This document shows positions 8,818 through 20,515 of a stretch of DNA of 64,000 nucleotides, piece by piece. How positions within the stretch are numbered: position 1 is the stretch's first letter; each line of letters opens with the position of its first letter. The stretch covers positions 1-64,000 of the forward strand of contig NZ_JAHLQH010000047.1 of the NCBI RefSeq assembly GCF_018918325.1. The letters are read 5' to 3'. Position numbers and translations under genes: made by a program. This stretch comes from Clostridium sp. MSJ-8 (GTDB lineage: Bacteria; Bacillota; Clostridia; Clostridiales; Clostridiaceae). Under the pieces are notes generated by a model that was given only the letters and a program-made list of their open reading frames with translations, was not told the DNA's origin and ran no database searches.

Positions 8818-9267
8818 ATGAAAATAGCAATTGGCTGTGATCATGGTGGTTTTCAACTTAAAAATGAAATAATAACATTTTTAAAAGAAAACGGATATGA
8901 AGTTAAAGATTTTGGAACATACTCAGAGGAATCATGTGATTATGCAGATTACTCGCTTAAAGTAGCAGAAGCTGTAGCTGCTAAGGAATATACTTATGGA
9001 ATATTAATCTGTGGTACAGGAATAGGAATAAGTATAGCAGCAAATAAAGTGCCAGGAATAAGAGCTGCTTTATGTTCAGATACATTTAGTGCTCATGCAA
9101 CTAGAGAACATAATGATGCTAATATATTAGCAATGGGTCAAAGAGTAGTTGGACCAGGACTTGCGTTAGATATAGTAAAGACATTTTTAACTTCAGAATT
9201 CCAAGGGGATAGACATATAAGAAGAATTAACAAAATTACTGCAATAGAAGAAAAATACAGTAAGTAG
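8818..9267 (+). CDS. rpiB: Ribose-5-phosphate isomerase B
   Basis: Interconverts ribose 5-phosphate and ribulose 5-phosphate in the pentose phosphate pathway. 149 residues, normal for the RpiB/LacAB family. Motifs: IAIGCDHGGF at the N-terminus, DYADY, GILICGTGIGISIAANK with the catalytic cysteine, and HNDANILAMG. The ATG at 8818 follows AGGAGG; an earlier in-frame ATG at 8797 lies inside the preceding gene. It supplies ribose phosphate for PRPP, which fits its neighbour upp. Confidence 0.93.
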   Translation: MKIAIGCDHGGFQLKNEIITFLKENGYEVKDFGTYSEESCDYADYSLKVAEAVAAKEYTYGILICGTGIGISIAANKVPGIRAALCSDTFSAHATREHNDANILAMGQRVVGPGLALDIVKTFLTSEFQGDRHIRRINKITAIEEKYSK

Positions 9268-9288
9268 AAGACTCGGAGGAATAAAGTA

Positions 9289-9918
9289 ATGAGTAAAGTA
9301 ATGGAAATTAATCATCCACTAGTACTACATAAGTTAGCTTATATAAGAAATGAAGCTACAGGTTCAAAAGAATTTAGAGAACTAGTAAGTGAAGTAGCTA
9401 TGCTTATGGCATATGAAGCAACTAGAAATTTTGAAATGGAAGAAGTAGATGTAAAGACACCAATATGCACTACTAAGTGTAAGATGATTGCTGGTAAGAA
9501 GGTAGCAGTAGTTCCTATTCTTAGAGCAGGTTTAGGTATGGTTGAAGGTATAATGAATCTAATACCAGCTGCTAAAATAGGACATATTGGAATGTATAGA
9601 GATGAGGAAACATTAAAGCCAGTAGAGTATTTCTGTAAACTTCCAAAAGATATATCTGAAAGAGAAGTTATTGTTGTTGATCCGATGCTTGCAACAGGTG
9701 GTTCTGCTATTGATGCAATAGAAGCACTAAAAAAGAGAGGTGCAACTAAGCTGAGAATGATGTGCCTTATAGCATCTCCTGAAGGTATAAAAGCACTTCA
9801 AGAAGCTCATGATGATGTAGATATATATGTTGCATCAATAGATGAGAAATTAAACGAAAAAGGTTATATAGTACCAGGTCTTGGAGATGCAGGAGATAGA
9901 CTTTTTGGAACTAAGTAA
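9289..9918 (+). CDS. upp: Uracil phosphoribosyltransferase
   Basis: Salvages uracil to UMP using PRPP. 209 residues, the standard length. The PRPP-binding motif is [23 protein letters not shown] and [25 protein letters not shown] are the uracil-site segments of the family. A CGGAGGAA ribosome site precedes the ATG. Probably co-transcribed with rpiB and ended by the hairpin at 9931. The de novo pyrimidine genes are found further along at 45-54 kb. Confidence 0.96.
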   Translation: MSKVMEINHPLVLHKLAYIRNEATGSKEFRELVSEVAMLMAYEATRNFEMEEVDVKTPICTTKCKMIAGKKVAVVPILRAGLGMVEGIMNLIPAAKIGHIGMYRDEETLKPVEYFCKLPKDISEREVIVVDPMLATGGSAIDAIEALKKRGATKLRMMCLIASPEGIKALQEAHDDVDIYVASIDEKLNEKGYIVPGLGDAGDRLFGTK

Positions 9919-9930
9919 TGAAAATTACAA

Positions 9931-9974
9931 GAGTATCTTAAACTAGTATCTTTAGTTTAGGATACTTTTTTCAT
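9931..9974 (+). terminator. Terminator after upp
   Basis: GAGTATCTTAAACTA pairs with TAGTTTAGGATACTT around a short loop, then TTTTTTC follows. A clear intrinsic terminator. Confidence 0.85.
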
Positions 9975-10069
9975 AAAAGAAAGTATAAAAATTACGTGGT
10001 ATTAAAATAGTAGACTTTATAAATAAATATTAATTAACAAGACTTTGTTTTTTTTTTAACAAAACTCTC

Positions 10070-10097
10070 TTGAAATATAGGGTGAAAATGGTATAAT
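10070..10097 (+). promoter_or_regulatory. Thiolase promoter
   Basis: TTGAAA (10070-10075) and TATAAT (10092-10097) with a 16-bp spacer, about 60 nt before the thiolase start. Confidence 0.65.
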
Positions 10098-10156
10098 TAC
10101 ATTATGTTAAGATATTAACAAGTATATTTGTTTGTGAAATATTAGGAGGTAAGTTA

Positions 10157-11338
10157 ATGAAAGAAGTAGTTATTGCAAGTGCAGTAAGAACTGCTATTGG
10201 ATCTTTTGGTGGAACACTAAAAGGAGTATCAGCTGTAGATTTAGGTGCTACAGTAATTAAAGAAGCTATAAATAGAGCAGGAATCAAACCAGAAGTTGTT
10301 GAAGAAGTTGTTATGGGTAACGTTATTCAAGCAGGTTTAGGACAAAATCCAGCTAGACAAGCTACAATAAAAGCAGGTTTACCTGAAGAAGTTCCAGCTA
10401 TGACAATAAATAAGGTATGTGGATCAGGATTAAGAACAGTTGCATTAGCAGCTCAAATGATAAAAGCTGGAGATGCTGATGTAGTTATTGCTGGTGGTAT
10501 GGAAAACATGTCTCAAGCTCCATATGCATTAAAAGATATGAGATGGGGACATAAAATGAACGCTACTCCAACAATTGACTGTATGATAAACGATGCTTTA
10601 TGGGATGCATTTAACAACTATCACATGGGTGTTACTGCTGAAAATATAGCAAAGCAATGGAATATTACAAGAGAAGATCAAGATAAATTTGCTGCTGCAT
10701 CTCAACAAAAAGCAGAAAAAGCAATTAAAGAAGGAAGATTTAAGGACGAAATAGTTCCAGTAATGGTTCCTCAAAGAAAGGGAGATCCAATAGTATTTGA
10801 TACTGATGAAGATCCTAGATTTGGTACAACAGAACAAACTTTAGCTAAATTAAAACCTTGTTTTATAAAAGATGGTACAGTAACAGCTGGTAATGCATCA
10901 GGTATCAATGATGGAGCTGCAGCATTTGTTGTTATGAGTGCTGAAAAAGCTAAAGAATTAGGAGTTAAGCCATTAGCTAAAATAGTTTCTTACGGAAGTA
11001 AGGGATTAGATCCAGCTATAATGGGATATGGTCCTTTCCATGCTACAAAGAAAGCATTAGAAAGAGCTAACTTAACAGTTGACGATTTAGATTTAATCGA
11101 AGCAAACGAAGCTTTTGCTGCTCAAAGTATTGCAGTTGCAAGAGATCTTAAGTTTGATATGAGCAAAGTAAATGTTAATGGTGGAGCTATTGCAATAGGA
11201 CATCCAGTTGGAGCTTCAGGTGCTAGAATATTAACTACTTTATTATATGAAATGAAGAAGAGAGATGCTAAGACTGGTTTAGCAACTTTATGTATAGGTG
11301 GAGGAATGGGAACTGCATTAATCGTTGAGAGAATGTAG
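10157..11338 (+). CDS. thlA: Acetyl-CoA acetyltransferase (thiolase)
   Basis: Condenses two acetyl-CoA to acetoacetyl-CoA, the first step towards butyrate or butanol in clostridia. 393 residues. The acyl-carrying cysteine is Cys88 in NKVCGSGL; the C-terminal catalytic motifs are GHPVGASGA (His) and CIGGGMG (Cys). NEAFAAQ is also conserved. AGGAGG precedes the ATG. It has its own promoter and terminator, as expected for a highly expressed fermentation gene. The rest of the butyryl-CoA pathway is not in this window. Confidence 0.95.
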   Translation: MKEVVIASAVRTAIGSFGGTLKGVSAVDLGATVIKEAINRAGIKPEVVEEVVMGNVIQAGLGQNPARQATIKAGLPEEVPAMTINKVCGSGLRTVALAAQMIKAGDADVVIAGGMENMSQAPYALKDMRWGHKMNATPTIDCMINDALWDAFNNYHMGVTAENIAKQWNITREDQDKFAAASQQKAEKAIKEGRFKDEIVPVMVPQRKGDPIVFDTDEDPRFGTTEQTLAKLKPCFIKDGTVTAGNASGINDGAAAFVVMSAEKAKELGVKPLAKIVSYGSKGLDPAIMGYGPFHATKKALERANLTVDDLDLIEANEAFAAQSIAVARDLKFDMSKVNVNGGAIAIGHPVGASGARILTTLLYEMKKRDAKTGLATLCIGGGMGTALIVERM

Positions 11339-11359
11339 TTTATAGATTCTTCTAATTTT

Positions 11360-11400
11360 AAAAAAGCTCTTGTATTTAATATGCAAGAGCTTTTTCTTTT
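11360..11400 (+). terminator. Thiolase terminator
   Basis: AAAAAGCTCTTG and CAAGAGCTTTTT form a perfect 12-bp stem followed by CTTTTAATA. Confidence 0.88.
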
Positions 11401-11458
11401 AATAATGGTAATCAAAATCTAAAGATTCATAATTGCCTTTACGATTTTTTTAGTATTT

Positions 11459-11567
11459 ATAGTCTTTTCCATGAATATGTTGATATATAATAATAGGTTG
11501 TTTAAATTTTGTTATGTTTACTAGTTGTTATAAGTGAGTTATAAACATTTTTAGGGAAAAGACTATA
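11459..11567. repeat. Inverted repeat ahead of capA-like gene
   Basis: TATAGTCTTTTCC (11459-11471) is the exact inverse of GGAAAAGACTATA (11555-11567). The left arm continues into CATGAATATGTTGAT, a segment that recurs almost unchanged at 59042-59064. The rest of this 300-bp gap (11401-11641) is A/T-rich with no other structure seen. Confidence 0.5.
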
Positions 11568-11641
11568 AAATTATTAATAAAAAGAAAATATAAAAATACA
11601 ATATTTAATGTGTATTATAAAGGATAAAGAGAGAACATAAT

Positions 11642-12811
11642 ATGGTTAGTAGAAGAAAAAGATTAGAGAGAAAAAAACAAACACAAAAAAGAAAAATTAT
11701 ATTTATAAGTATTATAGGAATAATAATTATATTATTGGTAATACTATATAGGAATATTGATGTTAAAGGTAATAATGCAGATAAAGTTATTACAGAAGAT
11801 AAGGATAATAATATTGAAATAGAAGAACCTAAAGAAAAACAGAATACAGAATCTGAAGATAATGAAGAAAAAATAGACTTTATAATATCAGCAGCTGGTG
11901 ATTTTACATTAGGAACAGACACTAAATTTTCTTATAGTGGTAGTTTCACAGAAGCTGTTCAATTATATGGATATGATTATAAGACTTTTATGAAGAATGT
12001 ATATGATGTATTTAATCAAGATGATTATACTTTTGTTAATCTAGAAACAACTTTTACTGATTCAGATGAGAAGGCATATAAGCAAGGCAATGTATTTTAT
12101 AACTTTAAGGGTGATAAGTCATATGTGAATATATTAAAGGAAGGATCTATAGAAGGTGTAACAGTAGATAATAATCATATATATGATTATGGAGAACAAG
12201 GATTTAATGATACAATACAAGTCCTATCAGAGAACGCTATTGATTACTGTGGAAATGGATACAAGATCATAAGAGAGATTAAGGGAGTTAAGATAGGATT
12301 ATTAGGATATTCTGCATGGTATGTTACAGATGAACTTAAGAATAAAATATCAAGTGATATACAAGAATTAAGAAATGCAGGTTGTATAATTGTTATTCCA
12401 TATTTTCATTGGGGGCAAGAGAGCCAGAGTTATCCTGATGCAACTCAAGTTGAAATTGGTAGATATGCAGTTGATTGTGGTGCTGATTTAGTATTAGGAT
12501 CACACCCTCATGTTATACAAACTATTGAGTATTATAATAATACTATAATTGCTTATTCTCTAGGTAATTTTTGTTTTGGAGGAAATAATAATCCTATGGA
12601 TAAAGATACATTTATATTGCAGACTCATTTTTCTATTGATGGAAACAATGTTGTTGATAAAACATATAAAATAATACCAACTACTATTTCTTCTGTAAAT
12701 TATAAAAATGATTATATACCTACTATTGCGACTGCAGAGAGGAAAAGAGAGATATACAGCAAAATATATAGTTTATCTCCTACAATTCAAGGAATAATTG
12801 AAGAAAATTAA
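11642..12811 (+). CDS. CapA family protein (poly-gamma-glutamate synthesis-like)
   Basis: 389 residues. After a very basic start (SRRKRLERKKQTQKRK) a single membrane segment (~20-38) anchors the protein, then an acidic linker leads to a CapA/PgsA-like metallophosphatase-fold domain outside the cell. Family motifs: AAGDFTLG, NLETTFT, DNNHIYDYGEQGF, PYFHWGQE, GSHPHVIQ and YSLGNFCFGG. In Bacillus CapA takes part in capsule poly-gamma-glutamate production, but lone CapA genes like this one occur without capBC and may act on other wall polymers. No cap partner genes are nearby. It is preceded by a 300-bp gap and has no obvious operon partners. Confidence 0.85.
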   Translation: MVSRRKRLERKKQTQKRKIIFISIIGIIIILLVILYRNIDVKGNNADKVITEDKDNNIEIEEPKEKQNTESEDNEEKIDFIISAAGDFTLGTDTKFSYSGSFTEAVQLYGYDYKTFMKNVYDVFNQDDYTFVNLETTFTDSDEKAYKQGNVFYNFKGDKSYVNILKEGSIEGVTVDNNHIYDYGEQGFNDTIQVLSENAIDYCGNGYKIIREIKGVKIGLLGYSAWYVTDELKNKISSDIQELRNAGCIIVIPYFHWGQESQSYPDATQVEIGRYAVDCGADLVLGSHPHVIQTIEYYNNTIIAYSLGNFCFGGNNNPMDKDTFILQTHFSIDGNNVVDKTYKIIPTTISSVNYKNDYIPTIATAERKREIYSKIYSLSPTIQGIIEEN

Positions 12812-12852
12812 TCAATAAAGTGAAAAATAAATGAAAAAATAATGCATTAAAT

Positions 12853-12871
12853 TAATGACCGTTCGTCATTA
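12853..12871. promoter_or_regulatory. Operator-like palindrome
   Basis: TAATGAC-CGTTC-GTCATTA is a perfect 7-bp inverted repeat of the kind bound by TetR-family dimers. It lies 40 bp after capA-like and 350 bp before atpI. No TetR gene is nearby, and the rest of the gap 12812-13224 is A/T-rich with no clear promoter pair. Confidence 0.3.
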
Positions 12872-13224
12872 TTATGTTTGATGGTATTTAATACTATATT
12901 TACAACAATGCATTAAAGTTGATATGAAAATAGTTTCTGAAAAATTTTTGTGAAAAAAATAACTAGTGAAAATGTTATCAGAAAAAAATGTTGAAATTTG
13001 AAGTTTTCTGAAAATTCTAACTAATGATTTGACTATTACTGTCTTATGTATAAAGATAGAAAAAAAGAGTTATTACGAAGTAGAATAAGAAAATAAAGGC
13101 AAATTTAACTTAATAAGAAAAAATCAAAAAAAATAGATAAATTTAATAGAAAATGATGTTTCCATATAATTTTCAAGGAGAATATAATAATTAAAAAGTG
13201 AACAAAATAGAAAGGAGATTATGT

Positions 13225-13566
13225 ATGAAGAAAGAATTCAATGGACTAATTTTATTAGACATTGTTAGTTCAATAATAATCTTTCTGGTTTGTTTATTTA
13301 TAGTATCTTATAAAGTTGCAATATTATATTTAAGTGGTGTGCTAATAGGCTTACTTAATTACATAATAAGTTACATATGTGTTACTAGATTATTAGATAA
13401 AAAGTTTAAACTTTGTGTTATTACTTTTTTTAAGATAATAGTAATAGCAATTATAATTATACCTTTTGCAAAAGAAAAAACATTAGTACTTGCATATGTT
13501 TTAGGATTATTAACGCATTATCTTAATATGATTATAAATGCAACGAACAAGAAAGGAAGTGCTTGA
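13225..13566 (+). CDS. atpI: ATP synthase subunit I
   Basis: 113-residue membrane protein with four hydrophobic segments, the assembly helper encoded first in many F-ATPase operons. In other bacteria it assists c-ring assembly. The ATG at 13225 is preferred to a GTG at 13198 because AAAGGAG lies 7-8 nt upstream. The stop codon overlaps the start of atpB by 4 nt, indicating translational coupling. Sequence conservation in AtpI is low, so the call depends strongly on position. Confidence 0.8.
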   Translation: MKKEFNGLILLDIVSSIIIFLVCLFIVSYKVAILYLSGVLIGLLNYIISYICVTRLLDKKFKLCVITFFKIIVIAIIIIPFAKEKTLVLAYVLGLLTHYLNMIINATNKKGSA

Positions 13567-14252
13567 ATTTGGAAGTAGCTTCACCTATTTTATCTTTCAA
13601 TATAGGATCTTTTGTAGTTAACATTACGAGAGATATAATAGTACAATGGGTTATTATATTGATGCTCTTCATAATAGCTTGTTTGCTTACGAGAAATCTA
13701 AAAAGAGTGCCGTCGAAAAGACAGGTGGTTTTAGAGTCTCTATATAAATATGTTGAAGGATTAGTTACTAATAATATTGGAGAAAGCTATACAGAATTTA
13801 TTCCATATGTAGGAACGATAGTAGTATATTTGATTTGTTTAAACTTTTCAGGATTGGTTGGAGTTGAACCAGCAACATCAAATTTAAGTGTTACCTTTGG
13901 TTTAGCATTGACTTCATTTTTAGTTATTAATATAACAGCATTGAGGAAAAATGGAGCTATAGGATACCTAAAAGCATATGGTCAGCCTTATGTGTTAATG
14001 TTACCTATTAACATAATGGAAAGAGTGGTATTACCTGTATCACTTGCACTAAGACTTTATGGTAATATGTTTGCAGGGTCATTGCTTATAGGATTAATAT
14101 ACAAGGCATTATGCAAGATAGCTGTTTTTGCAAGTATAGGATTACCTATTGTAGCACATGCTTACTTCGATATATTCGATGGGGCAATACAAATGTTAGT
14201 TTTCACAATGTTAACAATAATTAATATGAAGATGACTGTAGAGCATCATTAA
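13563..14252 (+). CDS. atpB: ATP synthase subunit a
   Basis: Forms the two proton half-channels of Fo against the c-ring. 229 residues with about five to six hydrophobic segments. The essential arginine lies in SLALRLYGNMFAGSLL; RNLKRVPSKRQ and HAYFDIFDGAIQMLVF are also typical. Translation appears to start at TTG 13563, overlapping atpI; AAAGGA is 5 nt upstream. A second in-frame TTG at 13569 is possible. Confidence 0.94.
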   Translation: MNLEVASPILSFNIGSFVVNITRDIIVQWVIILMLFIIACLLTRNLKRVPSKRQVVLESLYKYVEGLVTNNIGESYTEFIPYVGTIVVYLICLNFSGLVGVEPATSNLSVTFGLALTSFLVINITALRKNGAIGYLKAYGQPYVLMLPINIMERVVLPVSLALRLYGNMFAGSLLIGLIYKALCKIAVFASIGLPIVAHAYFDIFDGAIQMLVFTMLTIINMKMTVEHH

Positions 14253-14268
14253 AAGTAATAATTTTTAA

Positions 14269-14499
<231 letters not shown>

Positions 14500-14542
14500 T
14501 AAAAAAATATAAATAGAACTCCGAAGGGAGGAATGATTATAA

Positions 14543-15022
14543 GTGAATATAGATTTTTCAATAGTTATTATGACAATAATTAACTTCTTTATATTAGTTT
14601 TAATTTTAAAACACTTCTTTTGGGATAAGATTGGTAAAACAATACAAGAAAGAGAAGAATATATAGAAGATCAATTAGCTGAAGCAGAAGAAAATTCTGA
14701 AAAAGCTAGATTATACTTGGTTGAAAATGAAAGAGTTCTTAGTAAATCAAGAAGCGAAGGCAAAAAAATAGTAGAAAAGAAAAAAGAAAAAGCTAACAAA
14801 GTCTACGATGAGATAATAGCAGAAGCTAATAAAGAAGCTCAAGCTATTGTTGAAAGAGCAAAAGTTGAAATTGAGAGAGAAAAAGAAAAAGCTGAATACG
14901 AAATCAAGAAAGAAGCTATTAATTTGGCTATTGATTTATCAGTAAAAGCACTAGAAGAAAAAACTCAAGATGATACACAAAGAGAGTTAATTAGTGATTT
15001 TATTACTAAGGTAGGTAGTTAA
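14543..15022 (+). CDS. atpF: ATP synthase subunit b
   Basis: Peripheral stalk: one N-terminal membrane helix (~5-25, IVIMTIINFFILVLILKHFFW) followed by a long charged coiled coil that holds the F1 head. 159 residues, as usual. GTG start at 14543 with AAGGGAGG 11 nt upstream. It ends 2 nt before atpH. Confidence 0.95.
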   Translation: MNIDFSIVIMTIINFFILVLILKHFFWDKIGKTIQEREEYIEDQLAEAEENSEKARLYLVENERVLSKSRSEGKKIVEKKKEKANKVYDEIIAEANKEAQAIVERAKVEIEREKEKAEYEIKKEAINLAIDLSVKALEEKTQDDTQRELISDFITKVGS

Positions 15023-15024
15023 TT

Positions 15025-15564
15025 ATGTATGAGTATTTAGATAGAAGATATGCAATGGCTCTCTATAAAGTAGCAGAAGAAAAAAATAAAGTAGACGAAT
15101 ATTTAAAAGATCTAAGAGAAATATGTGATCTTATAGATAATAACAAGGACTTTTATGAGGTAATTAAACATCCTCAAATTAGTACTAAGAAAAAGAAACA
15201 GACATTTATTAATATATTTAAAGGTAAGATTGATGAAGATTTATTATCGTTTTTACTAATATTAATAGAAAAAGACAGAATACTTTTCCTTAGAGAAAAG
15301 TTAAATGAGATGGAAAAGATACATCTCGAAAAAAATAATACCCTAAAAGCAAAAGTAGTAACTGCAGTTCCTATGCTAGAAGATGAGTTACAAGAACTTA
15401 AAGATAAGCTTGAAAAAAAATACAACAAGAAGATAATTATTTCAACAAAAGTTGATAAAAGTGTTTTAGGTGGAGTTTATGTTAGAGTTGGTAATGATGT
15501 TATAGATGGAACTGTTAAGTCAAAGTTAGATGAACTAAAGGACTTAATGCTTAAGAGAGATTAG
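15025..15564 (+). CDS. atpH: ATP synthase subunit delta
   Basis: Links the b-dimer to the top of the alpha3beta3 head. 179 residues; the family pattern [11 protein letters not shown] opens the protein and [21 protein letters not shown] closes it. Two nucleotides separate it from atpF, indicating coupled translation. Confidence 0.94.
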   Translation: MYEYLDRRYAMALYKVAEEKNKVDEYLKDLREICDLIDNNKDFYEVIKHPQISTKKKKQTFINIFKGKIDEDLLSFLLILIEKDRILFLREKLNEMEKIHLEKNNTLKAKVVTAVPMLEDELQELKDKLEKKYNKKIIISTKVDKSVLGGVYVRVGNDVIDGTVKSKLDELKDLMLKRD

Positions 15565-15574
15565 AGGTGAATTC

Positions 15575-17089
15575 ATGAATATTAAGCCAGAAGAAATAAC
15601 TTCAATTATAAAAAAAGAAATTGAAAAATATGAAAAACATATAAAAACAGTAGATTCTGGTACAATAGTCCAAGTCGGAGATGGAATTGCAAGAGTTTAT
15701 GGACTAGATGATTGTATGGAAGGTGAATTACTAGAATTCCCTAATGGCGTTTATGGAATGGCATTAAACCTTGAACAAGATAATGTAGGATGCGTTTTGT
15801 TAGGCTCAGAAGAAGGCATAAAAGAAGGAGACGTAGTTAAGAGAAGTAACAAGATAGTTGAAGTTCCAGTTGGAGAAGCATTAATCGGAAGAGTAGTTAA
15901 TTCATTAGGTGAAGAAATTGATGGTAAAGGTCCTATAAATACTACAGAAACTAGACCTATAGAAGTACCAGCACCTACAATACTAGAAAGAAGTTCAGTA
16001 AATGAACCTTTACAAACTGGTATTAAAGCAATAGATTCTATGATTCCTATTGGTAAAGGCCAAAGAGAGTTAATCATAGGAGATAGACAAACAGGTAAGA
16101 CAGCAATTGCAATAGATACAATAATCAATCAAAAAGATAAAGATGTAATATGTATTTATGTTGCAATAGGACAAAAGCAATCAACAGTTGCAAATATATA
16201 TAATACATTAACTGAAATGGGAGCAATGGATTATACATTAATAGTAAGCTCTACAGCATCAGAAAGTGCACCATTACAATACTTAGCACCATATGCAGGT
16301 TGTAGTATGGGTGAATACTTCATGAATAAAGGTAAAGATGTATTGATTATATACGATGATTTATCTAAGCATGCAGTAGCTTATAGAACAATGTCACTAT
16401 TGCTTAGAAGACCACCAGGCAGAGAAGCATATCCTGGAGATGTATTCTATATCCATTCTAGATTACTAGAAAGAGCAGCAAAATTATCTGAAGAAAAGGG
16501 TGGCGGTTCATTAACAGCTTTACCTATAATAGAAACATTAGCAGGAGATATTACTGCATATATACCAACAAATGTTATATCTATAACAGATGGACAGATA
16601 TTCCTTGAATCTGATTTATTCTACTCAGGACAAAGACCAGCAGTTAATGCAGGTATATCAGTATCCAGAGTTGGTGGTAATGCTCAGATAAAAGCAATGA
16701 AACAAGTATCTGGTACTTTAAGATTGGAACTTGCTCAGTATAGAGAATTAGCTGCATTTGCTCAATTCGGATCAGACCTAGATAATGATTCAGCTAAGAG
16801 ACTTGAAAAAGGTAAGAGATTACTTGAGATATTAAAGCAAGATCAATATAATCCAATGCCTGTTGAAGAACAAATCATTATGTTATATTGTGCTGTAAAT
16901 GACTTCCTATCAGATATAGAGGTCTCAAAAATTAAATTATTCCAAAAAGAATTCTTGGAATATATTGATACACATTACAGAGATTTAAGTAAGAAGATCT
17001 TAACTGAAAAAGTATTAACAAATGAAATAAAGAGTACGTTAGAAGAAGCTATTGTAAGTTTCAAGAAAGTATTCATAAATCAAGCTTAG
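15575..17089 (+). CDS. atpA: ATP synthase subunit alpha
   Basis: Non-catalytic nucleotide-binding subunit of F1. 504 residues. Walker A is [25 protein letters not shown] and [24 protein letters not shown] are strongly conserved. GAGGTGAATTC precedes the ATG. No unusual features. Confidence 0.97.
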   Translation: MNIKPEEITSIIKKEIEKYEKHIKTVDSGTIVQVGDGIARVYGLDDCMEGELLEFPNGVYGMALNLEQDNVGCVLLGSEEGIKEGDVVKRSNKIVEVPVGEALIGRVVNSLGEEIDGKGPINTTETRPIEVPAPTILERSSVNEPLQTGIKAIDSMIPIGKGQRELIIGDRQTGKTAIAIDTIINQKDKDVICIYVAIGQKQSTVANIYNTLTEMGAMDYTLIVSSTASESAPLQYLAPYAGCSMGEYFMNKGKDVLIIYDDLSKHAVAYRTMSLLLRRPPGREAYPGDVFYIHSRLLERAAKLSEEKGGGSLTALPIIETLAGDITAYIPTNVISITDGQIFLESDLFYSGQRPAVNAGISVSRVGGNAQIKAMKQVSGTLRLELAQYRELAAFAQFGSDLDNDSAKRLEKGKRLLEILKQDQYNPMPVEEQIIMLYCAVNDFLSDIEVSKIKLFQKEFLEYIDTHYRDLSKKILTEKVLTNEIKSTLEEAIVSFKKVFINQA

Positions 17090-17112
17090 TTAAAATCTTT
17101 AGGAGGTAGTTT

Positions 17113-17964
17113 ATGGGAGCAGCAGGTTTAATAGAGATAAAAAGAAGACTAAAATCAGTAGAGAGTACTAGAAAAATTACTAAAGCTATGGGACTTGTTG
17201 CAACCTCTAAACTTAGAAAGTGTAGAAGAGAGTTAGCAGCAAGTACAGAATATGCAGATGCCGCAAAGAATAATATGGAATCGCTTGTTTCTATGATGGA
17301 TGATGATTTAGATGTTAGTTATATCAAAGAGAATAAAAGTCCTAATAAGTTGTATGTTATGATATCATCTGATTCAGGACTTTGTTCTGGATATAACAAT
17401 AATGTAGCAGATTATTTAGAAAATTTAATATCTGATGAAAAAGAAAATTCTCAGATTATTGTAGTTGGTAATAAAGGTATAAGTTTCGTTGAAAAAATGG
17501 GATTATCACCGGTAGCTGAATATGTTGATATTCCAGATATTCCAACTGAAAAAGAAATAAAAGTTATATATAGAAAAGTATTAGAGCTATTTGATAAGGG
17601 AGAAATATCAGAAGCGTATGTAGTATATACAGATTTTATTTCACCTATTAAACAAGTGGTGAAAAGTGAAAAGTTATTGCCTATAGATAAAATAGAAGGA
17701 TCATCAAGTGAACAATTTGTAGAACCTAATCTAGAAGTTGTATTTAAGAAATCTTTAGATATCTATTTAAAAGGTAAACTAAGAAGTTTTATGCTATCAT
17801 CAAGATGCAGTGAGCAAAGTGCAAGAATGAATGCAATGGATGGAGCAACAAGCAATGCTGATGATATATTATCTAGCTTAAATCTTAAGTATAATAGAAT
17901 CAGACAATCAATGATAACTCAAGAGATAACTGAAATTATCGGCGGATCAGAAGTACAGAAATAG
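17113..17964 (+). CDS. atpG: ATP synthase subunit gamma
   Basis: Central rotating shaft. 283 residues: the N-terminal coil (IKRRLKSVESTRKITKAMG) and the C-terminal coil (SEQSARMNAMDGATSNADD) pack together inside the alpha3beta3 ring. AGGAGG ribosome site. Fits between atpA and atpD as in all standard operons. Confidence 0.96.
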   Translation: MGAAGLIEIKRRLKSVESTRKITKAMGLVATSKLRKCRRELAASTEYADAAKNNMESLVSMMDDDLDVSYIKENKSPNKLYVMISSDSGLCSGYNNNVADYLENLISDEKENSQIIVVGNKGISFVEKMGLSPVAEYVDIPDIPTEKEIKVIYRKVLELFDKGEISEAYVVYTDFISPIKQVVKSEKLLPIDKIEGSSSEQFVEPNLEVVFKKSLDIYLKGKLRSFMLSSRCSEQSARMNAMDGATSNADDILSSLNLKYNRIRQSMITQEITEIIGGSEVQK

Positions 17965-19371
<1,407 letters not shown>

Positions 19372-19383
19372 GGGTGGATGAAA

Positions 19384-19782
19384 ATGGCCCAAACCTTTAG
19401 AGTGAAGATATTAACATTAGATAAAGTAGTATTTGATGGAGATGTTGAAAAGTTATTTACAAAAAGTGATAGTGGAGAAATAGAAGTTCTACATAATTAT
19501 GCACCTAGCATAATTAGTACAGTACCATGTTGTACCAAGCTTGTATTAGAAGATGGAACAGTTATTAAGGTGTTCACATCAAATGGTATAATAAATGTAC
19601 AAAATAATAAATTGAATTTCTGTTGTGAATCATCAGAATTATCACAAGATATAGATATAAATAGAGCAAAAGCATCTAAAGAGAGAGCTGAAAGAAGGCT
19701 TTCTAAAGATGGTTATGATGTAGAAAGAGCGGAATTATCTTTATTAAAGGCTAATATACGAATAAGTATAAGTGAACAGTAA
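19384..19782 (+). CDS. atpC: ATP synthase subunit epsilon
   Basis: Regulatory subunit on the rotor foot. About 132 residues: beta-sandwich N-domain (MAQTFRVKILTLDKVVFDGDVEKL) and two C-terminal helices. ATG at 19384 is preferred over 19378 because the ribosome site AGGGGTGG runs right up to the earlier ATG. The terminator hairpin begins within the last codons. Confidence 0.93.
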   Translation: MAQTFRVKILTLDKVVFDGDVEKLFTKSDSGEIEVLHNYAPSIISTVPCCTKLVLEDGTVIKVFTSNGIINVQNNKLNFCCESSELSQDIDINRAKASKERAERRLSKDGYDVERAELSLLKANIRISISEQ

Positions 19783-19804
19783 ATATACTGTTCACTTTTT
19801 TTTA
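19771..19804 (+). terminator. ATP synthase operon terminator
   Basis: AGTGAACAGTA and TACTGTTCACT form a perfect 11-bp stem with a 4-nt loop, followed by an eight-T run. The stem overlaps the atpC stop codon. Confidence 0.92.
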
Positions 19805-19885
19805 TTAAAAGAATAATATATTCTATAGTGCAAATGTATAGAATTTGAATTATTGACAATAATCAATAAAGAGGAGTTGTTAATA

Positions 19886-20494
19886 ATGAGAAAGATACAG
19901 ATTACGCTTGTTATGGGAGTTATAATAACAATGTTATTACAATGTTATTATATAAATAATGATATAGAATATATTTTTAAAATAATAGAACCTTATTCTG
20001 AATTTGTAGAGAATTCAATTAAACTTGAATATTATGTGGACTGGTATGTAGATAATTATGTTTTAAAGAGTATAAAGGATAGATACAATATAACTTATGA
20101 AACATCATCTTGTTTAGAATTTAATGATGGGACAGTATATGGAAGATGTAATATATATAATATGAATAATATATATAAGGTTTCTATAGAACTTACTAAT
20201 AAATCAATAGATTATAAGTTCAGTGAGCTTAAGAAGCAAATTGATAAGCTGAAAGTTGATAATGCATATAATAATAAATATTATATTTATCAAAAGGAAA
20301 AAATAAAAAATGAAGAGAAAGTACAAGAAATTATAAAGAAAAAAATAATTAATAAGAAAACATTAAAAATCCATAATGGTTATGTTGGAAAAGGTCAATT
20401 AATAGATGGAGAAAATGTGCAGTATGCCGTAGTTAATTACAATACAGGTGGGTATATTATTATAGGAACCCCCATGATATATACAACATACTAA
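19886..20494 (+). CDS. Hypothetical protein between atpC and murA (YwmB-like position)
   Basis: About 202 residues starting at ATG 19886 behind GAGGAG. An N-terminal hydrophobic segment (ITLVMGVIITMLLQCYY) could be a signal anchor; the rest is K/N/Y-rich with mixed alpha-beta character, ending in strands YAVVNYNTGGYIIIG. I do not recognise a domain. In Bacillus the gene ywmB sits just upstream of a murA gene, so this could be a distant relative, but the similarity is positional only. It lies 21 nt before murA and is probably in its operon. Confidence 0.6.
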   Translation: MRKIQITLVMGVIITMLLQCYYINNDIEYIFKIIEPYSEFVENSIKLEYYVDWYVDNYVLKSIKDRYNITYETSSCLEFNDGTVYGRCNIYNMNNIYKVSIELTNKSIDYKFSELKKQIDKLKVDNAYNNKYYIYQKEKIKNEEKVQEIIKKKIINKKTLKIHNGYVGKGQLIDGENVQYAVVNYNTGGYIIIGTPMIYTTY

Positions 20495-20515
20495 CAATTC
20501 ATTGTGGAGGATATT

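Noticed and set aside
12880-13224. Promoter for the ATP synthase operon (TTGACT at 13029 with TATAAA at 13049)
   Set aside because: The spacer is only 14 bp, too short for a confident call; no better pair was seen.
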